From Sulfurovum riftiae (GTDB lineage: Bacteria; Campylobacterota; Campylobacteria; Campylobacterales; Sulfurovaceae): 64,000 nt of DNA. Positions within the stretch are counted from its first letter, which is position 1. Every line of letters begins with the position of its first letter. Shown piece by piece: positions 7,109 through 16,115 of this stretch. The stretch lies in assembly GCF_001595645.1 (NCBI RefSeq), contig NZ_LNKT01000023.1, positions 124,001 to 188,000 of the forward strand. Reading direction: 5' to 3'. The position numbers were made by a program, and so were the translations under genes. The notes beneath the pieces were generated by a model. It saw only the letters and a program-made list of their open reading frames with translations. It had not been told where the DNA came from and did no database searches.

Positions 7109-8932
7109 ATGTTCTTCCCGGAAAAAATGCTTCATGTCCGTATAGAGATAGAAGCCCCGTACAGTGATGAGGTCATTGAGAATATCGGGCATCTCGGATA
7201 CCTGCATATTGACAGCAAAAAAAATTTTTTGCATAATGAATCTGAAGAGAGCCGGGTCCATACACTGTTGACCCTGGTACGGAAATATATGTCGGAACTG
7301 GGGATCAGCCATCATAGAGCCGGGACTTTCTCTTTTTCAAATATAGAGAAGCTCCTGGATGAAACAGAAGAGGAGCTGCAGCAGATCGGTACAGAGATCG
7401 ATGAAGTGCTGCGCAGCGTGAAGGAGACAGCACAGGAAAGCAAGCGATTCGAGCAGGCAGCCTCCGTCAAGAAAGCACTGCTGCATATCATAGATGTAGA
7501 AAGCCTGGCACGGGAACTCGGCTGTATCAGAATGCGCCTCGGTATCACTGATATGGAGTCTGCGGAACTGCTACGTCTTGCTTTGAAACATGAACAGCTG
7601 CTGGTGATCGATGCAGCGGTATTCGAAAAGACCAGTGCCGTAGCCGTATTGTATGAAGAGGGTGACGCACATGAAGTCACACATGCGTTCGGCACCCTGA
7701 AGGTCAGTGAAATACCCCTGGAATACTGCCTGGATGAAGCATTCATACGGCATAGACAGCGGGAAGAAGCAGTGATGGCCGAAAAGGAAAACCTGGTGCG
7801 AGAGCATGCTGCAGCACTGCAGAGAATGGAAAAGGTACTGTATGAACTCTATGCCCTTGAAAAAGCGAAATCCTCTCTTGAAAAAAGTGAAAAGGGAATG
7901 GTGCTGGAGGGGTGGATACCGGCAAATGTCTCCGAAGCCTTTACAAAACGGTTGAAACACGCTGTGGTGACATTCCTTCCGTCCATAGGAGAGGCACCGG
8001 TACTGCTTGAGACCCCTCCGGCCCTGAAGCCTTTTGAAAAACTCATTACCAATTTCTCATACCCCCGCTACGGGGAGGTCAACCCTGTCATCCCCTTTGC
8101 GTTCTCCTTTTTGCTGCTTTTCGGGATCATGTTCGGCGATGTGGGCCATGGTGCGGTACTCGCACTTCTTGGCGGATTGGTGAAAAAATACAAAAAGGAA
8201 TATGCCGACCTGGGGCAGGTCTATTATCTGAGCGGGCTCTCTTCCATTCTTTTCGGTTTTCTGTACGGTTCCGTCTTCGGGGTACACCATCTGCTCCCGC
8301 ATATTCTTTTCACCCCTATAGAGAATATCGAAGCGACCATTCTCTTCAGCATCGGTATCGGCATCGGCATCATCACCCTCAGTTTTCTTTTGCATATGGT
8401 CACAGCGGTGAAGCGCAAAGAGCCCAGTCTGCTTTTTTTAAGCGAGGGCAGTCTGCTCTGGTTCCTGGTCTACTGGTTTGCCATAGGTATTTTCGTCAAA
8501 TCGGCTGTACAGCATATGGATACCACATATGAGGTCATGATACTGTTCGCCCTTTTGGCTTCGATCCTCTACAAAATGCTGATACAGACAGCCGAGAAGA
8601 CACAGGCAGTGATCGATTTTTTCCGGACCTTCATGGAGACCATAACCAATACGGTTTCCTTTTTGAGGGTGGGGGCGTTTGCGCTTGCACACGGGGCACT
8701 TTTCATGGCGGTCTTCAGTATCGCCAAGATGATAAGCGAATCCTATGGCGAAGGCTTTTGGTACTGGCTGTTGATAATTGTGGGAAATGTTGTTATCATT
8801 GTACTTGAAGGTGTCATTGTCACGATACAGACATTACGGTTGGAGTATTATGAGTTCTTCAAACGCTTTTTCAAAGGCGGCGGGACGCCGTATCGACCAT
8901 ACAGATTAGGAGAAAAGAATGACAGGAATTAA
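7109..8932 (+). CDS. V/A-type ATPase membrane stator subunit I (a subunit)
   Basis: A 607-residue two-part protein: a cytosolic N-terminal half (about 1-320) with coiled coil, and a membrane half with seven or eight helices starting near ALLGGL/FGIMFGDVGHGAVL. It forms the ion half-channels facing the rotor ring. The family signature around the essential arginine is clear (TNTVSFLRVGAFALAHGAL), as is GIMFGDVGHG. It overlaps the K subunit gene by 14 bases. The length is normal to slightly short for bacterial/archaeal I subunits. Confidence 0.93.
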   Translation: MFFPEKMLHVRIEIEAPYSDEVIENIGHLGYLHIDSKKNFLHNESEESRVHTLLTLVRKYMSELGISHHRAGTFSFSNIEKLLDETEEELQQIGTEIDEVLRSVKETAQESKRFEQAASVKKALLHIIDVESLARELGCIRMRLGITDMESAELLRLALKHEQLLVIDAAVFEKTSAVAVLYEEGDAHEVTHAFGTLKVSEIPLEYCLDEAFIRHRQREEAVMAEKENLVREHAAALQRMEKVLYELYALEKAKSSLEKSEKGMVLEGWIPANVSEAFTKRLKHAVVTFLPSIGEAPVLLETPPALKPFEKLITNFSYPRYGEVNPVIPFAFSFLLLFGIMFGDVGHGAVLALLGGLVKKYKKEYADLGQVYYLSGLSSILFGFLYGSVFGVHHLLPHILFTPIENIEATILFSIGIGIGIITLSFLLHMVTAVKRKEPSLLFLSEGSLLWFLVYWFAIGIFVKSAVQHMDTTYEVMILFALLASILYKMLIQTAEKTQAVIDFFRTFMETITNTVSFLRVGAFALAHGALFMAVFSIAKMISESYGEGFWYWLLIIVGNVVIIVLEGVIVTIQTLRLEYYEFFKRFFKGGGTPYRPYRLGEKNDRN

Positions 8933-9221
8933 AATCAGAGCGTGGACGGCAGCGGTGTTGCTGTTCCTGCCTTTGTTCGCATCGGCAGCGGAGTCAGGGA
9001 TCACAGATGAAGGTATTGCCTATATCGCAGCGGCTGTAGCGGTAGGCCTTTCGACCATTGCCGGGGGTATTGCGGTCGGCCTGGTCGGTGCGGCTGCCAT
9101 GGGTGCCGTGGGGGAGAAACCGGAGATCTCGGGCAAGGCACTGATCTTTCTCGGTCTTGCGGAAGGTATCGCCATTTACGGTCTTATCATTGCGATCATG
9201 ATCCTTGGGAAAGTGGGATGA
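8919..9221 (+). CDS. V/A-type ATPase rotor ring subunit K (two-helix proteolipid)
   Basis: A 100-residue proteolipid with an N-terminal signal-like segment ending FASAAES and then a single hairpin. Helix 1 is glycine-rich (IAGGIAVGLVGAAAMGAVGEKPE). Helix 2 carries the ion-binding carboxylate Glu82 in GLAEGIAIYGLIIAIMI. This is the two-helix (8-kDa) form as in Thermus, not the doubled four-helix K of Enterococcus. The helices do not show an obvious complete sodium-ligand set, so the coupling ion cannot be decided. The cleaved presequence on a c-type subunit is worth noting. Confidence 0.92.
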   Translation: MTGIKIRAWTAAVLLFLPLFASAAESGITDEGIAYIAAAVAVGLSTIAGGIAVGLVGAAAMGAVGEKPEISGKALIFLGLAEGIAIYGLIIAIMILGKVG

Positions 9222-9520
9222 AACTTGTGGTCGTGGGAAACGAAGAGGAGTGTCTCGGTTTCTCACTTGCGGGAGTCGAAGGGCTGGTCGTGGAGGAGGA
9301 GAGCATGTTCATTGAACGGATGCAGCAGCTCTTCAATGACAAAGAGGTGGGGGTGATCGCTGTTGCCGATCGCTATTTTTCCCTTTTTTCCGACCGTTTC
9401 AGCGGTGTGGTGAAACAGCGCGCCATTCCTGCGGTCGTATTTATCCCTTCCATGGACGGGACGCATCATCAATCGAGTCTAAAGGAATATCTTGCCAGTA
9501 TCCTCGGTATCCAACTTTGA
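9218..9520 (+). CDS. V/A-type ATPase central stalk subunit F
   Basis: A 100-residue alpha/beta protein of the V-ATPase F family. It binds subunit D in the central shaft and can switch regulation of rotation. The start MKLVVVGNEEECLGFSLAGV and the strand-turn VGVIAVADRYFSLF match the family, and IPAVVFIPSMDG is the usual third strand. The ATG overlaps the stop of the K gene (ATGA). The end overlaps the start of the E gene. Confidence 0.88.
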   Translation: MKLVVVGNEEECLGFSLAGVEGLVVEEESMFIERMQQLFNDKEVGVIAVADRYFSLFSDRFSGVVKQRAIPAVVFIPSMDGTHHQSSLKEYLASILGIQL

Positions 9521-10049
9521 GCATTTCGCCCAAAAGGTCAGACACGATATTGCTCTCAGGGTCAAAGAGATGGAAGAGGAGAGCCATGCCTACCGCTCTG
9601 TAAAAGAGCGGGAGACGGACCTGCAGATAGAAAGATGGCTCGAAAATGCCCGGGAGGCATGGGAACGGGAGTACCGTGCACAGGAGCATCGAGGACTTCA
9701 AGCCATCAGGGAAAGTGTCAACAAAAAGTGGTCTGCCTTTCGGGAGGAACAGACATCCCTGTTGAAAGAGAGGCTTGCAGAAGCGCTTGAAAAGGTCTTT
9801 CCTCTGCTGGCAGAATGTTTCATCCTTCGGATCTCGGAGCAGTACCGCTCCGGTACATTCATGCTTCCGGCCCGCTTCGCTTCCCTGGTGAAAGAAGCTT
9901 CCTTTGAGGTGAAAATATCCGAAAAAAACGAGGTGGTGTTCATGCGTGGGAATCTCTATATCGAATATTCGGTCGAACGGATCATTGAAGAGCTTGAGGA
10001 AGCGCTTCTTGAGCGAATGCACATGGAGGAGACCGTATGGCAAGCATAA
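9492..10049 (+). CDS. V/A-type ATPase peripheral stalk subunit E
   Basis: A 185-residue protein with a long N-terminal charged helix (about 10-105) and a small alpha/beta C-terminal domain (VEVKIS-like strands, YIEYSVERIIEELEEAL), the layout of stalk subunit E that binds the top of the head. The most upstream workable start is TTG at 9492, which has AAGGA six bases before it inside the F gene; it gives a 29-base overlap. The end overlaps the A subunit start by 13 bases. Position in the operon supports the call. Confidence 0.82.
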   Translation: MPVSSVSNFEHFAQKVRHDIALRVKEMEEESHAYRSVKERETDLQIERWLENAREAWEREYRAQEHRGLQAIRESVNKKWSAFREEQTSLLKERLAEALEKVFPLLAECFILRISEQYRSGTFMLPARFASLVKEASFEVKISEKNEVVFMRGNLYIEYSVERIIEELEEALLERMHMEETVWQA

Positions 10050-11782
10050 TCTCTATTTCCGGACCCATTGTCAATGTAGGGCTGGAAGGCGAAACCGTCC
10101 GTATCCAGGATGTGGTGTATGTCGGCGATGCCGGATTGACGGGTGAGGTGATACAGCGGGACAGGCAGAGTGCCCTTGTGCAGGTGTATGAAGAGACTGA
10201 AGGACTGAAGATCGGCGAAAAGGTCCGCTTCACCGGAGAGATGCTCTCAGCCCTGCTTGGACCCGGCCTGCTCGGATCGATCTATGACGGCATACAGCGT
10301 CCACTGAAACTGGTCGGTACGCAGATGCAGAAAGGATTGAAGCTCGATCCTCTCGACAGGGAGGAAGCATGGGACTTCATCCCTTCTGTGGAGGTCGGAC
10401 AGAAACTTCAAGCCGGTGAGCAGATCGGCGTGGTCAGCGGAGCGGACAGGTTCGAATACCGTATATTGGTACCCCCCGGGAAGAACGGGACGGTGCGCAG
10501 TGTCGTCAAGAAGGGTGAGTACCGTCTCGACGATACACTGGTCGAACTGGAAAACGGCGAAAAGATATCCATGCTGCAGCGGTGGCCGGTACGTATGGCA
10601 CGGCCGTTCAAAGAGCGTGTCTCTTCCGGGAAGCCGATGATCACGGGACAGCGCATCATCGATTTCCTTTTTCCCATCAGCGAAGGGGGAAGCGCTTCCA
10701 TCCCGGGAGGTTTCGGAACGGGTAAAACGATACTGCAGCAGACCCTTGCCAAATGGAGCGATGCAGATATCATTGTCTATATCGGCTGCGGGGAGCGCGG
10801 CAACGAGATGACGGAAGTGCTGCAGGAGTTCCCCCAGCTCGAAGACCCCAAGACCGGAAAACGGCTGATAGAACGGACCGTACTGATCGCCAACACGTCC
10901 GACATGCCGGTCTCTGCGCGTGAAGCCTCCATCTATATGGGGCTGACGATCGCAGAGTACTTCCGTGACATGGGATATACGGTCGCCCTGATGGCTGATT
11001 CCACATCACGCTGGGCGGAAGCGATGCGCGAACTTTCAGGGCGTATGAACGAACTGCCTGCAGAGGAGGGTTTTCCCTCCTATCTTGCCTCCCGCATCGC
11101 TTCGGTGTATGAACGCGCGGGGGCGGTCAAAACACTGGGCGGCGGGGTAGGTGCCCTTACAATGATCGGTGCGGTCTCGCCTCCGGGCGGGGATTTCTCG
11201 GAACCGGTCACACGCTATACACAGCGTTTCACTTCTGTGTTCTGGGCCCTGGACAAAGAGTTGGCCAATGCCCGTTTTTACCCCTCCATCAACCATCTTC
11301 AGAGCCACAGTGCCTATGCCCGCAGCGTCAAGCCCTGGTGGGAAACGATCAGCCCTCACTGGGAAACGTTGAGGATCTGGCTGATCGAACTGCTGCAGAA
11401 AGATGAAAAACTGCAGCGTATCGTCAAACTTCTGGGTACCGAAGCCCTACCCGAAGACCAGAAACTCACGCTTTTCATGGCAGATCTCATCAAAGAGTTC
11501 TTTTTGCAGCAAAATGCTTTTGATGCGATAGACATGTATGCATCGCCCCAAAAACAGGTAGCCATGGTGGAAGCCCTCAATGCCCTCTACCGGCAGTGGG
11601 AACACTGTTATGAAGCCAAGGGCATACCTGTGACACTTTTGAAGGAACAGGGAACGGTACAGGAACTTCTTCTGGCCAGACAGGGGGTCAGGAATGAAGA
11701 GCTGGAGTGGTTCGACAGCTGGAATGAACGTATGGAGGCAGAGTATGAAACGCTGCTTCTTGAATTTGGAGAAGTGTCATGA
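10037..11782 (+). CDS. V/A-type ATPase catalytic subunit A
   Basis: A 581-residue catalytic subunit. The P-loop GGFGTGKT lies at residues 224-231, followed by IVYIGCGERGNEMTEV with the catalytic glutamate region. The Walker B region VALMADSTSRWAEAMRELS and the signature EEGFPSYLASRIASVYERAG follow. The non-homologous insertion that separates A from F-type beta is present (about 115-185). It hydrolyses or makes ATP in the head of the complex. The ATG at 10037 has GGAGGAG just upstream. It overlaps the B subunit by four bases. Confidence 0.96.
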   Translation: MASIISISGPIVNVGLEGETVRIQDVVYVGDAGLTGEVIQRDRQSALVQVYEETEGLKIGEKVRFTGEMLSALLGPGLLGSIYDGIQRPLKLVGTQMQKGLKLDPLDREEAWDFIPSVEVGQKLQAGEQIGVVSGADRFEYRILVPPGKNGTVRSVVKKGEYRLDDTLVELENGEKISMLQRWPVRMARPFKERVSSGKPMITGQRIIDFLFPISEGGSASIPGGFGTGKTILQQTLAKWSDADIIVYIGCGERGNEMTEVLQEFPQLEDPKTGKRLIERTVLIANTSDMPVSAREASIYMGLTIAEYFRDMGYTVALMADSTSRWAEAMRELSGRMNELPAEEGFPSYLASRIASVYERAGAVKTLGGGVGALTMIGAVSPPGGDFSEPVTRYTQRFTSVFWALDKELANARFYPSINHLQSHSAYARSVKPWWETISPHWETLRIWLIELLQKDEKLQRIVKLLGTEALPEDQKLTLFMADLIKEFFLQQNAFDAIDMYASPQKQVAMVEALNALYRQWEHCYEAKGIPVTLLKEQGTVQELLLARQGVRNEELEWFDSWNERMEAEYETLLLEFGEVS

Positions 11783-13125
11783 TCATTGAATATACCGGTG
11801 CCCAGAAGCTGAAGGGCTCACTGCTCTTTTTCGACCCCATCGAGAATGTCCGGTATGGTGAGAAGGTCATGATCCGTTCCGAAGAACGAACGGTACAGGG
11901 GAAAGTGGTTGCTCTCTCCGAAACAGTGATGCTGATCGAGATACTGGGTGAACCCTATGGTCTGAATATCGATGACCTGAAGGTCCATTTTACAGGGAGT
12001 CCGTTCGAGCTGGGTGTTTCCGAAAGTATGTTGGGCAGGGTGATGAATGCCTTCGGTGAAGCGATAGACAATAACGGAGAAGAGATCCGCTATGAGAAGA
12101 AGTTGCCTATCGGCGGTTCTGCCTACAACCCGGCGAAAAGGGAGTACCCCAAAGATTTCGTTCAAACAGGTATCTCTACGATAGACGGGCTGAACCTTCT
12201 GGTGAAGGGGCAGAAACTGCCTCTCTTTTCCGTAGCGGGTGCCGCCACCAATGAACTGGCCGCCCAGCTGGTACGTCAGATACGCCCTTCCGATAAGAAC
12301 GGAGCGGTCGTTTTTGCCGCCATAGGTATAAAATATGAAGATGCCCAATACCTGATGGAAAGCATCAGAAGCGGAGGCAATTTCGGCTCCACCGCGGTGT
12401 TCCTGAACCTTGCGGATGAATCGAGCATCAATTCCCTGCTGCTGGCCCGTTCGGCACTGACATTCGCCGAATACCTTGCTTTCGAGAGAGGTTACGATGT
12501 GATCACGGTACTGTACGATATGACGAACTACTGTGATGCGCTCAGGGAGATCTCTTCCAAAAGAGAAGAGATCCCGAGTAGAAAAGGGTACCCGGGCTAT
12601 ATGTACAGCGACCTGGCTTCGATCTATGAGCGTGCCGGTATTCTCAAAGGAAAAGAGGGCTCCTTGACACAGATCCCCATCCTGACCATGCCGGATGGCG
12701 ACATCACCCACCCGATCCCCGATCTGACAGGGTATATCACCGAAGGGCAGATCGTACTGGAGAGAGAGCTGCAGCAAAAAGGGATCTACCCGCCCATCAA
12801 TGTGCTTCCTTCTCTTTCGCGTCTGATGAACCATGGTGCGTCTGCACAGCACAGAAGATGGTCCGCAGAGATCTATGCCGCCTATGCCAAGGCGAAAAAA
12901 GCCCAAATGCTTGCTGCGATCATCGGAGAAGGGGAGATGGGAGAGACCGAACGCAACTATCTGTCATTCGGCAAAGCGTTCGAGAACCGTTTCGTTACGC
13001 AGGGAAAGGAGGAGGAACGTACCCTTGAAGAGACCTTCACGATAGGCTGGGAACTTCTGAAACTGCTGCCTGTAGAGTCTCTGACCCGCCTGAATGCCGA
13101 AGATATCTCGGAGCATCTGAAATGA
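11779..13125 (+). CDS. V/A-type ATPase non-catalytic subunit B
   Basis: A 448-residue subunit alternating with A in the head. It shows the B-type features. The P-loop is degenerate (FSVAGAATNELAAQ in place of GxxxxGKT). SMLGRVMNAFGEAIDNNGEE is the family block before the nucleotide domain, and REEIPSRKGYPGYMYSDLASIYERAG is diagnostic. The arginine finger region follows in SRLMNHGA. It starts at the ATG overlapping the A stop codon and overlaps subunit D by four bases. Confidence 0.95.
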   Translation: MIIEYTGAQKLKGSLLFFDPIENVRYGEKVMIRSEERTVQGKVVALSETVMLIEILGEPYGLNIDDLKVHFTGSPFELGVSESMLGRVMNAFGEAIDNNGEEIRYEKKLPIGGSAYNPAKREYPKDFVQTGISTIDGLNLLVKGQKLPLFSVAGAATNELAAQLVRQIRPSDKNGAVVFAAIGIKYEDAQYLMESIRSGGNFGSTAVFLNLADESSINSLLLARSALTFAEYLAFERGYDVITVLYDMTNYCDALREISSKREEIPSRKGYPGYMYSDLASIYERAGILKGKEGSLTQIPILTMPDGDITHPIPDLTGYITEGQIVLERELQQKGIYPPINVLPSLSRLMNHGASAQHRRWSAEIYAAYAKAKKAQMLAAIIGEGEMGETERNYLSFGKAFENRFVTQGKEEERTLEETFTIGWELLKLLPVESLTRLNAEDISEHLK

Positions 13126-13739
13126 TACATGCAAAGAACAAGACCGCCCTGCTGGAACTGAAGAAAGATCTCGAACTGGTACACAGCGGTGCAGAGATAC
13201 TTGAAGAGAAACGCAACATACTGCTCAAAGAGATCATCTCGCTGCTCGATGAGGTCGAAAAGGAGCGCCAGAATCTGGACAAGGCCGTGCGGGAGAGTTA
13301 TACGGTTCTGATCAAGGCATTCATGGAGAGCGGGAAGGTCCAGCTGAAAAAAGAGGCATCACTGCCGGTTTTCCACGGCAAACTGCATGTGTATGAAAAA
13401 AGCTTCATCGGCATACTCGTGCCGAAGATAACGTACGAACTGCAGCAGATACGCTTTCCGCTGAACATCAGTGGTGAGACACTCTTCCTGGAGCTGGCAA
13501 GAAAGTCTTTTACCGAAGCGACAGCACTCATTTTGGCACTGGCCGAAATAGAGTTCAAGGCATGGCGGATCGCTGAAGAGCTGAAGAAGACCGTCGTGCG
13601 CGTCAATGCACTTCAGAAATATTATGTACCCCAATACGAGCAGGCCATCAAAGAGACGAGTGCTTCGCTTGAAGAGGTGGAGCGGGAATTCCTCATTGTG
13701 GTAAAAAAAGCCAAAGAGCGATCGATGGATCAGCACTGA
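13122..13739 (+). CDS. V/A-type ATPase central rotor subunit D
   Basis: A 205-residue protein with two long helices (about 5-75 and 130-200) around a short strand region. This is the coiled-coil shaft that turns inside the A3B3 head. The start KNKTALLELKKDLELVHSG resembles the family motif that begins D subunits (usually P-T-K-x-xL-x-x-L-x-x-L). It closes the ATPase gene set; the next ORF begins one base after its stop, so the flavoprotein is probably on the same transcript. Confidence 0.9.
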   Translation: MIHAKNKTALLELKKDLELVHSGAEILEEKRNILLKEIISLLDEVEKERQNLDKAVRESYTVLIKAFMESGKVQLKKEASLPVFHGKLHVYEKSFIGILVPKITYELQQIRFPLNISGETLFLELARKSFTEATALILALAEIEFKAWRIAEELKKTVVRVNALQKYYVPQYEQAIKETSASLEEVEREFLIVVKKAKERSMDQH

Positions 13740-13740
13740 T

Positions 13741-14892
13741 ATGCCGGCAAATACCCGTATCATCATTATCGGAGGAGGGGCAAGTGCACTGATGCTGGCT
13801 TCGCTGCTTCCCAAAAGATCCGCAACCGTCATCGAGAAGAACGCGGCACCCGGTGCCAAGATCCTGGTCTCCGGGGGCGGAAAGTGCAACATCACCAATG
13901 CCGTAATGGACCCGGATTTTTTTCTGGCAGAACGTACTTTTGTCGAACCCTCGCTCGAGGCGTTCGATGAAAAGGCACTGCTGCAGTGGCTGAAGAGACG
14001 CGGACTCGAACCGGTATTGAAAAAAGGAAGCCAGTATTTCTGCAAAGACTCTTCGCGTGAACTGCTGACCCTGCTGCAGAAAGAGAGCAGGAAACAGTCT
14101 TTTCTTTACAATGAGACGGTACTGTCGGTACATAAAAGAGAAGGGCACTTTTATGTGAAAACGGACAAACGGACCCTGACCGCCGATGCCGTGGTCGTTG
14201 CTTCAGGCGGCTTGAGTTTCCCCAGACTGGGAGCTAGCGGTATCGGGTATGAGATCGCCGAACACTTCGGGCACAGCATTGTCAGGACGGCACCGGCACT
14301 GGTAGGGTTCACCGTGCAAAAGGAGCAATTCTTCTTCAGGGAACTCAGCGGTGCATCCACAGAGGTGGTCATCTCCGTGAATGGCCGGAACTGTAAAGGT
14401 TCCCTGCTCTTTGCCCATAAAGGCATCAGCGGCCCGGCAGTGCTGGATGCCTCTTTGTATTGGGAGAAAGGCAGGATGGAGATCGATTTCCTTCCCGGTT
14501 TTTCCTGGGAAGCACTTCGAAAAAGCAACAGGCAGCTCTCTTCGCTGCTGCCGATGCCTAAACGTGTTACTAAGGCATTTCTGCTACAATTAAAGCTTGA
14601 TGATAAAGCAGGAAGCAAAATCACAGACAAGGAAGTAGAACTGTTGAAAGGTCTGAACCACTACAGTTTTGCCCCGGCCGGGACATTCGGATACGCCAAA
14701 GCGGAAGTGACCAAAGGCGGGGTAAATACGGCGGAAGTGGACAGCCGGACGATGATGAGCAAAAAGACAGAAGGGCTTTTTTTTACAGGGGAAGTACTGG
14801 ATGTGACAGGCCGCCTGGGAGGGTACAACTTCCAGTGGGCCTTTTCAAGTGCAGTGAGCTGTGCGCGATTCTTTACGGGGAGGCAAAGATGA
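13741..14892 (+). CDS. NAD(P)/FAD-dependent oxidoreductase, HI0933/YhiN (BaiN-like) family
   Basis: A 383-residue flavoprotein. The N-terminal Rossmann motif IIIIGGGASALMLAS is followed by the family-specific block GGGKCNITNA (residues about 40-50). GGLSFPRLGASGIGYEIAEHFGHS and the C-terminal FAD block TGEVLDVTGRLGGYNFQWAFSSA complete the HI0933 pattern. Members are flavin oxidoreductases mostly of unknown substrate. It starts one base after the ATPase D gene and its stop overlaps the following lipoprotein gene (ATGA), so it bridges the ATPase operon and the wall-enzyme genes. Confidence 0.9.
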   Translation: MPANTRIIIIGGGASALMLASLLPKRSATVIEKNAAPGAKILVSGGGKCNITNAVMDPDFFLAERTFVEPSLEAFDEKALLQWLKRRGLEPVLKKGSQYFCKDSSRELLTLLQKESRKQSFLYNETVLSVHKREGHFYVKTDKRTLTADAVVVASGGLSFPRLGASGIGYEIAEHFGHSIVRTAPALVGFTVQKEQFFFRELSGASTEVVISVNGRNCKGSLLFAHKGISGPAVLDASLYWEKGRMEIDFLPGFSWEALRKSNRQLSSLLPMPKRVTKAFLLQLKLDDKAGSKITDKEVELLKGLNHYSFAPAGTFGYAKAEVTKGGVNTAEVDSRTMMSKKTEGLFFTGEVLDVTGRLGGYNFQWAFSSAVSCARFFTGRQR

Positions 14893-16103
14893 AAATAGGG
14901 ATGAAAACAAAGAGTTTGATAGCAGTGGCATTCGCCATTCTGCTGGCCGGGTGTGTCGGTCCGAGAGATGCCGAAGGCTGGAGCAGTTCACAGAAAAGCC
15001 AGTTCATGAAAATACTCGCAACGGACAAATATGCGTCTATCTGTGAGCAGAAGCCGCTTTACAACAAGGTGAAGCAGAGCCAGAACTCCAGACTGATGAC
15101 CAGACTTCTGGTCGAATATACGGACAACCTTGCCAACAGCTGTATCGACCCCAGTACGATCGACGGTTTCGGAATATACAGACAGAAGGTGAGCCGTTCC
15201 GATATACAGAGAAAACTCATGGCAGGGCAGAGCATAGAGAAGATCCTCAAGCCTTATGTTCCCGAGTATGCACAGTTCAAACTGCTTCTGGCCAAGTACC
15301 GCGCCCTGCAGAGGACACCGGGTACCTCTCCTGCAATGCTTCGCAAGGTACGTCTGAACATCGAACGTGTCAAGCTGATGAAGCCGGGACTGGGCAAGAC
15401 CTATGTCCTGGTGAACATCCCTGAATTCAAAGTGCGTATCATCGAGAATCACAAGACATCCGTAGCGATGGGTGTGATCACCGGAAAGCGCAAGAACCAG
15501 ACGCCTATCTTCAGTGAAAGACTGCAATACATCGTTCTCAATCCAACCTGGAACGTGCCGGACAGCATTGCGAGAAACGAAGTGATTCCAAAACTTCTGA
15601 AAGATCCGGGTTATCTGAAGAAACATCGCCTGGTGATGCGAAAGGACTACAGTCTCGATTCTCCGGCGCTTAGTCCCAGTCAGGTCAATCTTGCGGCATA
15701 CAAAGGAGGCAAAGGACCGGTACCGTTCAAGTTCATCGAAGTGCCGTCGGACAAAAATGCACTGGGGCGTGTGAAATTCATCTTCCCGAACCACCACTCT
15801 GTCTACATGCACGATACGCCGACAAAACATCTGTTCAAGAGAAAAGTGCGGGCTTACAGCCACGGATGTATCAGGCTGCAGGACCCGAAGCTCATGCTGA
15901 AGTATTTGACCGAACACTATACCAATTACAGTTTCGACGAAGCGATGGAAAAGTATAACAGTTACAAGACACAATACATGAAGATCGTCAAACCGCTGCC
16001 GGTGCATACGGCCTACCTGACCGCCTATGTGGATGAGAGCGGCACGCTGAAGCTCTTCCCGGACATCTACGGCTTCGATGCAAAACAGAAACTGACTTTC
16101 TAA
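14889..16103 (+). CDS. Lipoprotein L,D-transpeptidase (YkuD domain)
   Basis: A 404-residue envelope protein. I start it at ATG 14889 because a lipoprotein signal with lipobox LLAGC follows at once; the frame is open further upstream but lies inside the flavoprotein gene. The C-terminal YkuD catalytic domain has PTWNVPDSIARNE, MHDTPTKHLF and the active-site SHGCIRL with Cys327. This is close to the YcbB/LdtD type that forms 3-3 peptidoglycan cross-links. The central helical region (about 50-160) would be the accessory domain. It is followed 12 bases later by a second, different YkuD protein. Confidence 0.88.
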   Translation: MKIGMKTKSLIAVAFAILLAGCVGPRDAEGWSSSQKSQFMKILATDKYASICEQKPLYNKVKQSQNSRLMTRLLVEYTDNLANSCIDPSTIDGFGIYRQKVSRSDIQRKLMAGQSIEKILKPYVPEYAQFKLLLAKYRALQRTPGTSPAMLRKVRLNIERVKLMKPGLGKTYVLVNIPEFKVRIIENHKTSVAMGVITGKRKNQTPIFSERLQYIVLNPTWNVPDSIARNEVIPKLLKDPGYLKKHRLVMRKDYSLDSPALSPSQVNLAAYKGGKGPVPFKFIEVPSDKNALGRVKFIFPNHHSVYMHDTPTKHLFKRKVRAYSHGCIRLQDPKLMLKYLTEHYTNYSFDEAMEKYNSYKTQYMKIVKPLPVHTAYLTAYVDESGTLKLFPDIYGFDAKQKLTF

Positions 16104-16115
16104 CCGAATGAGAAG

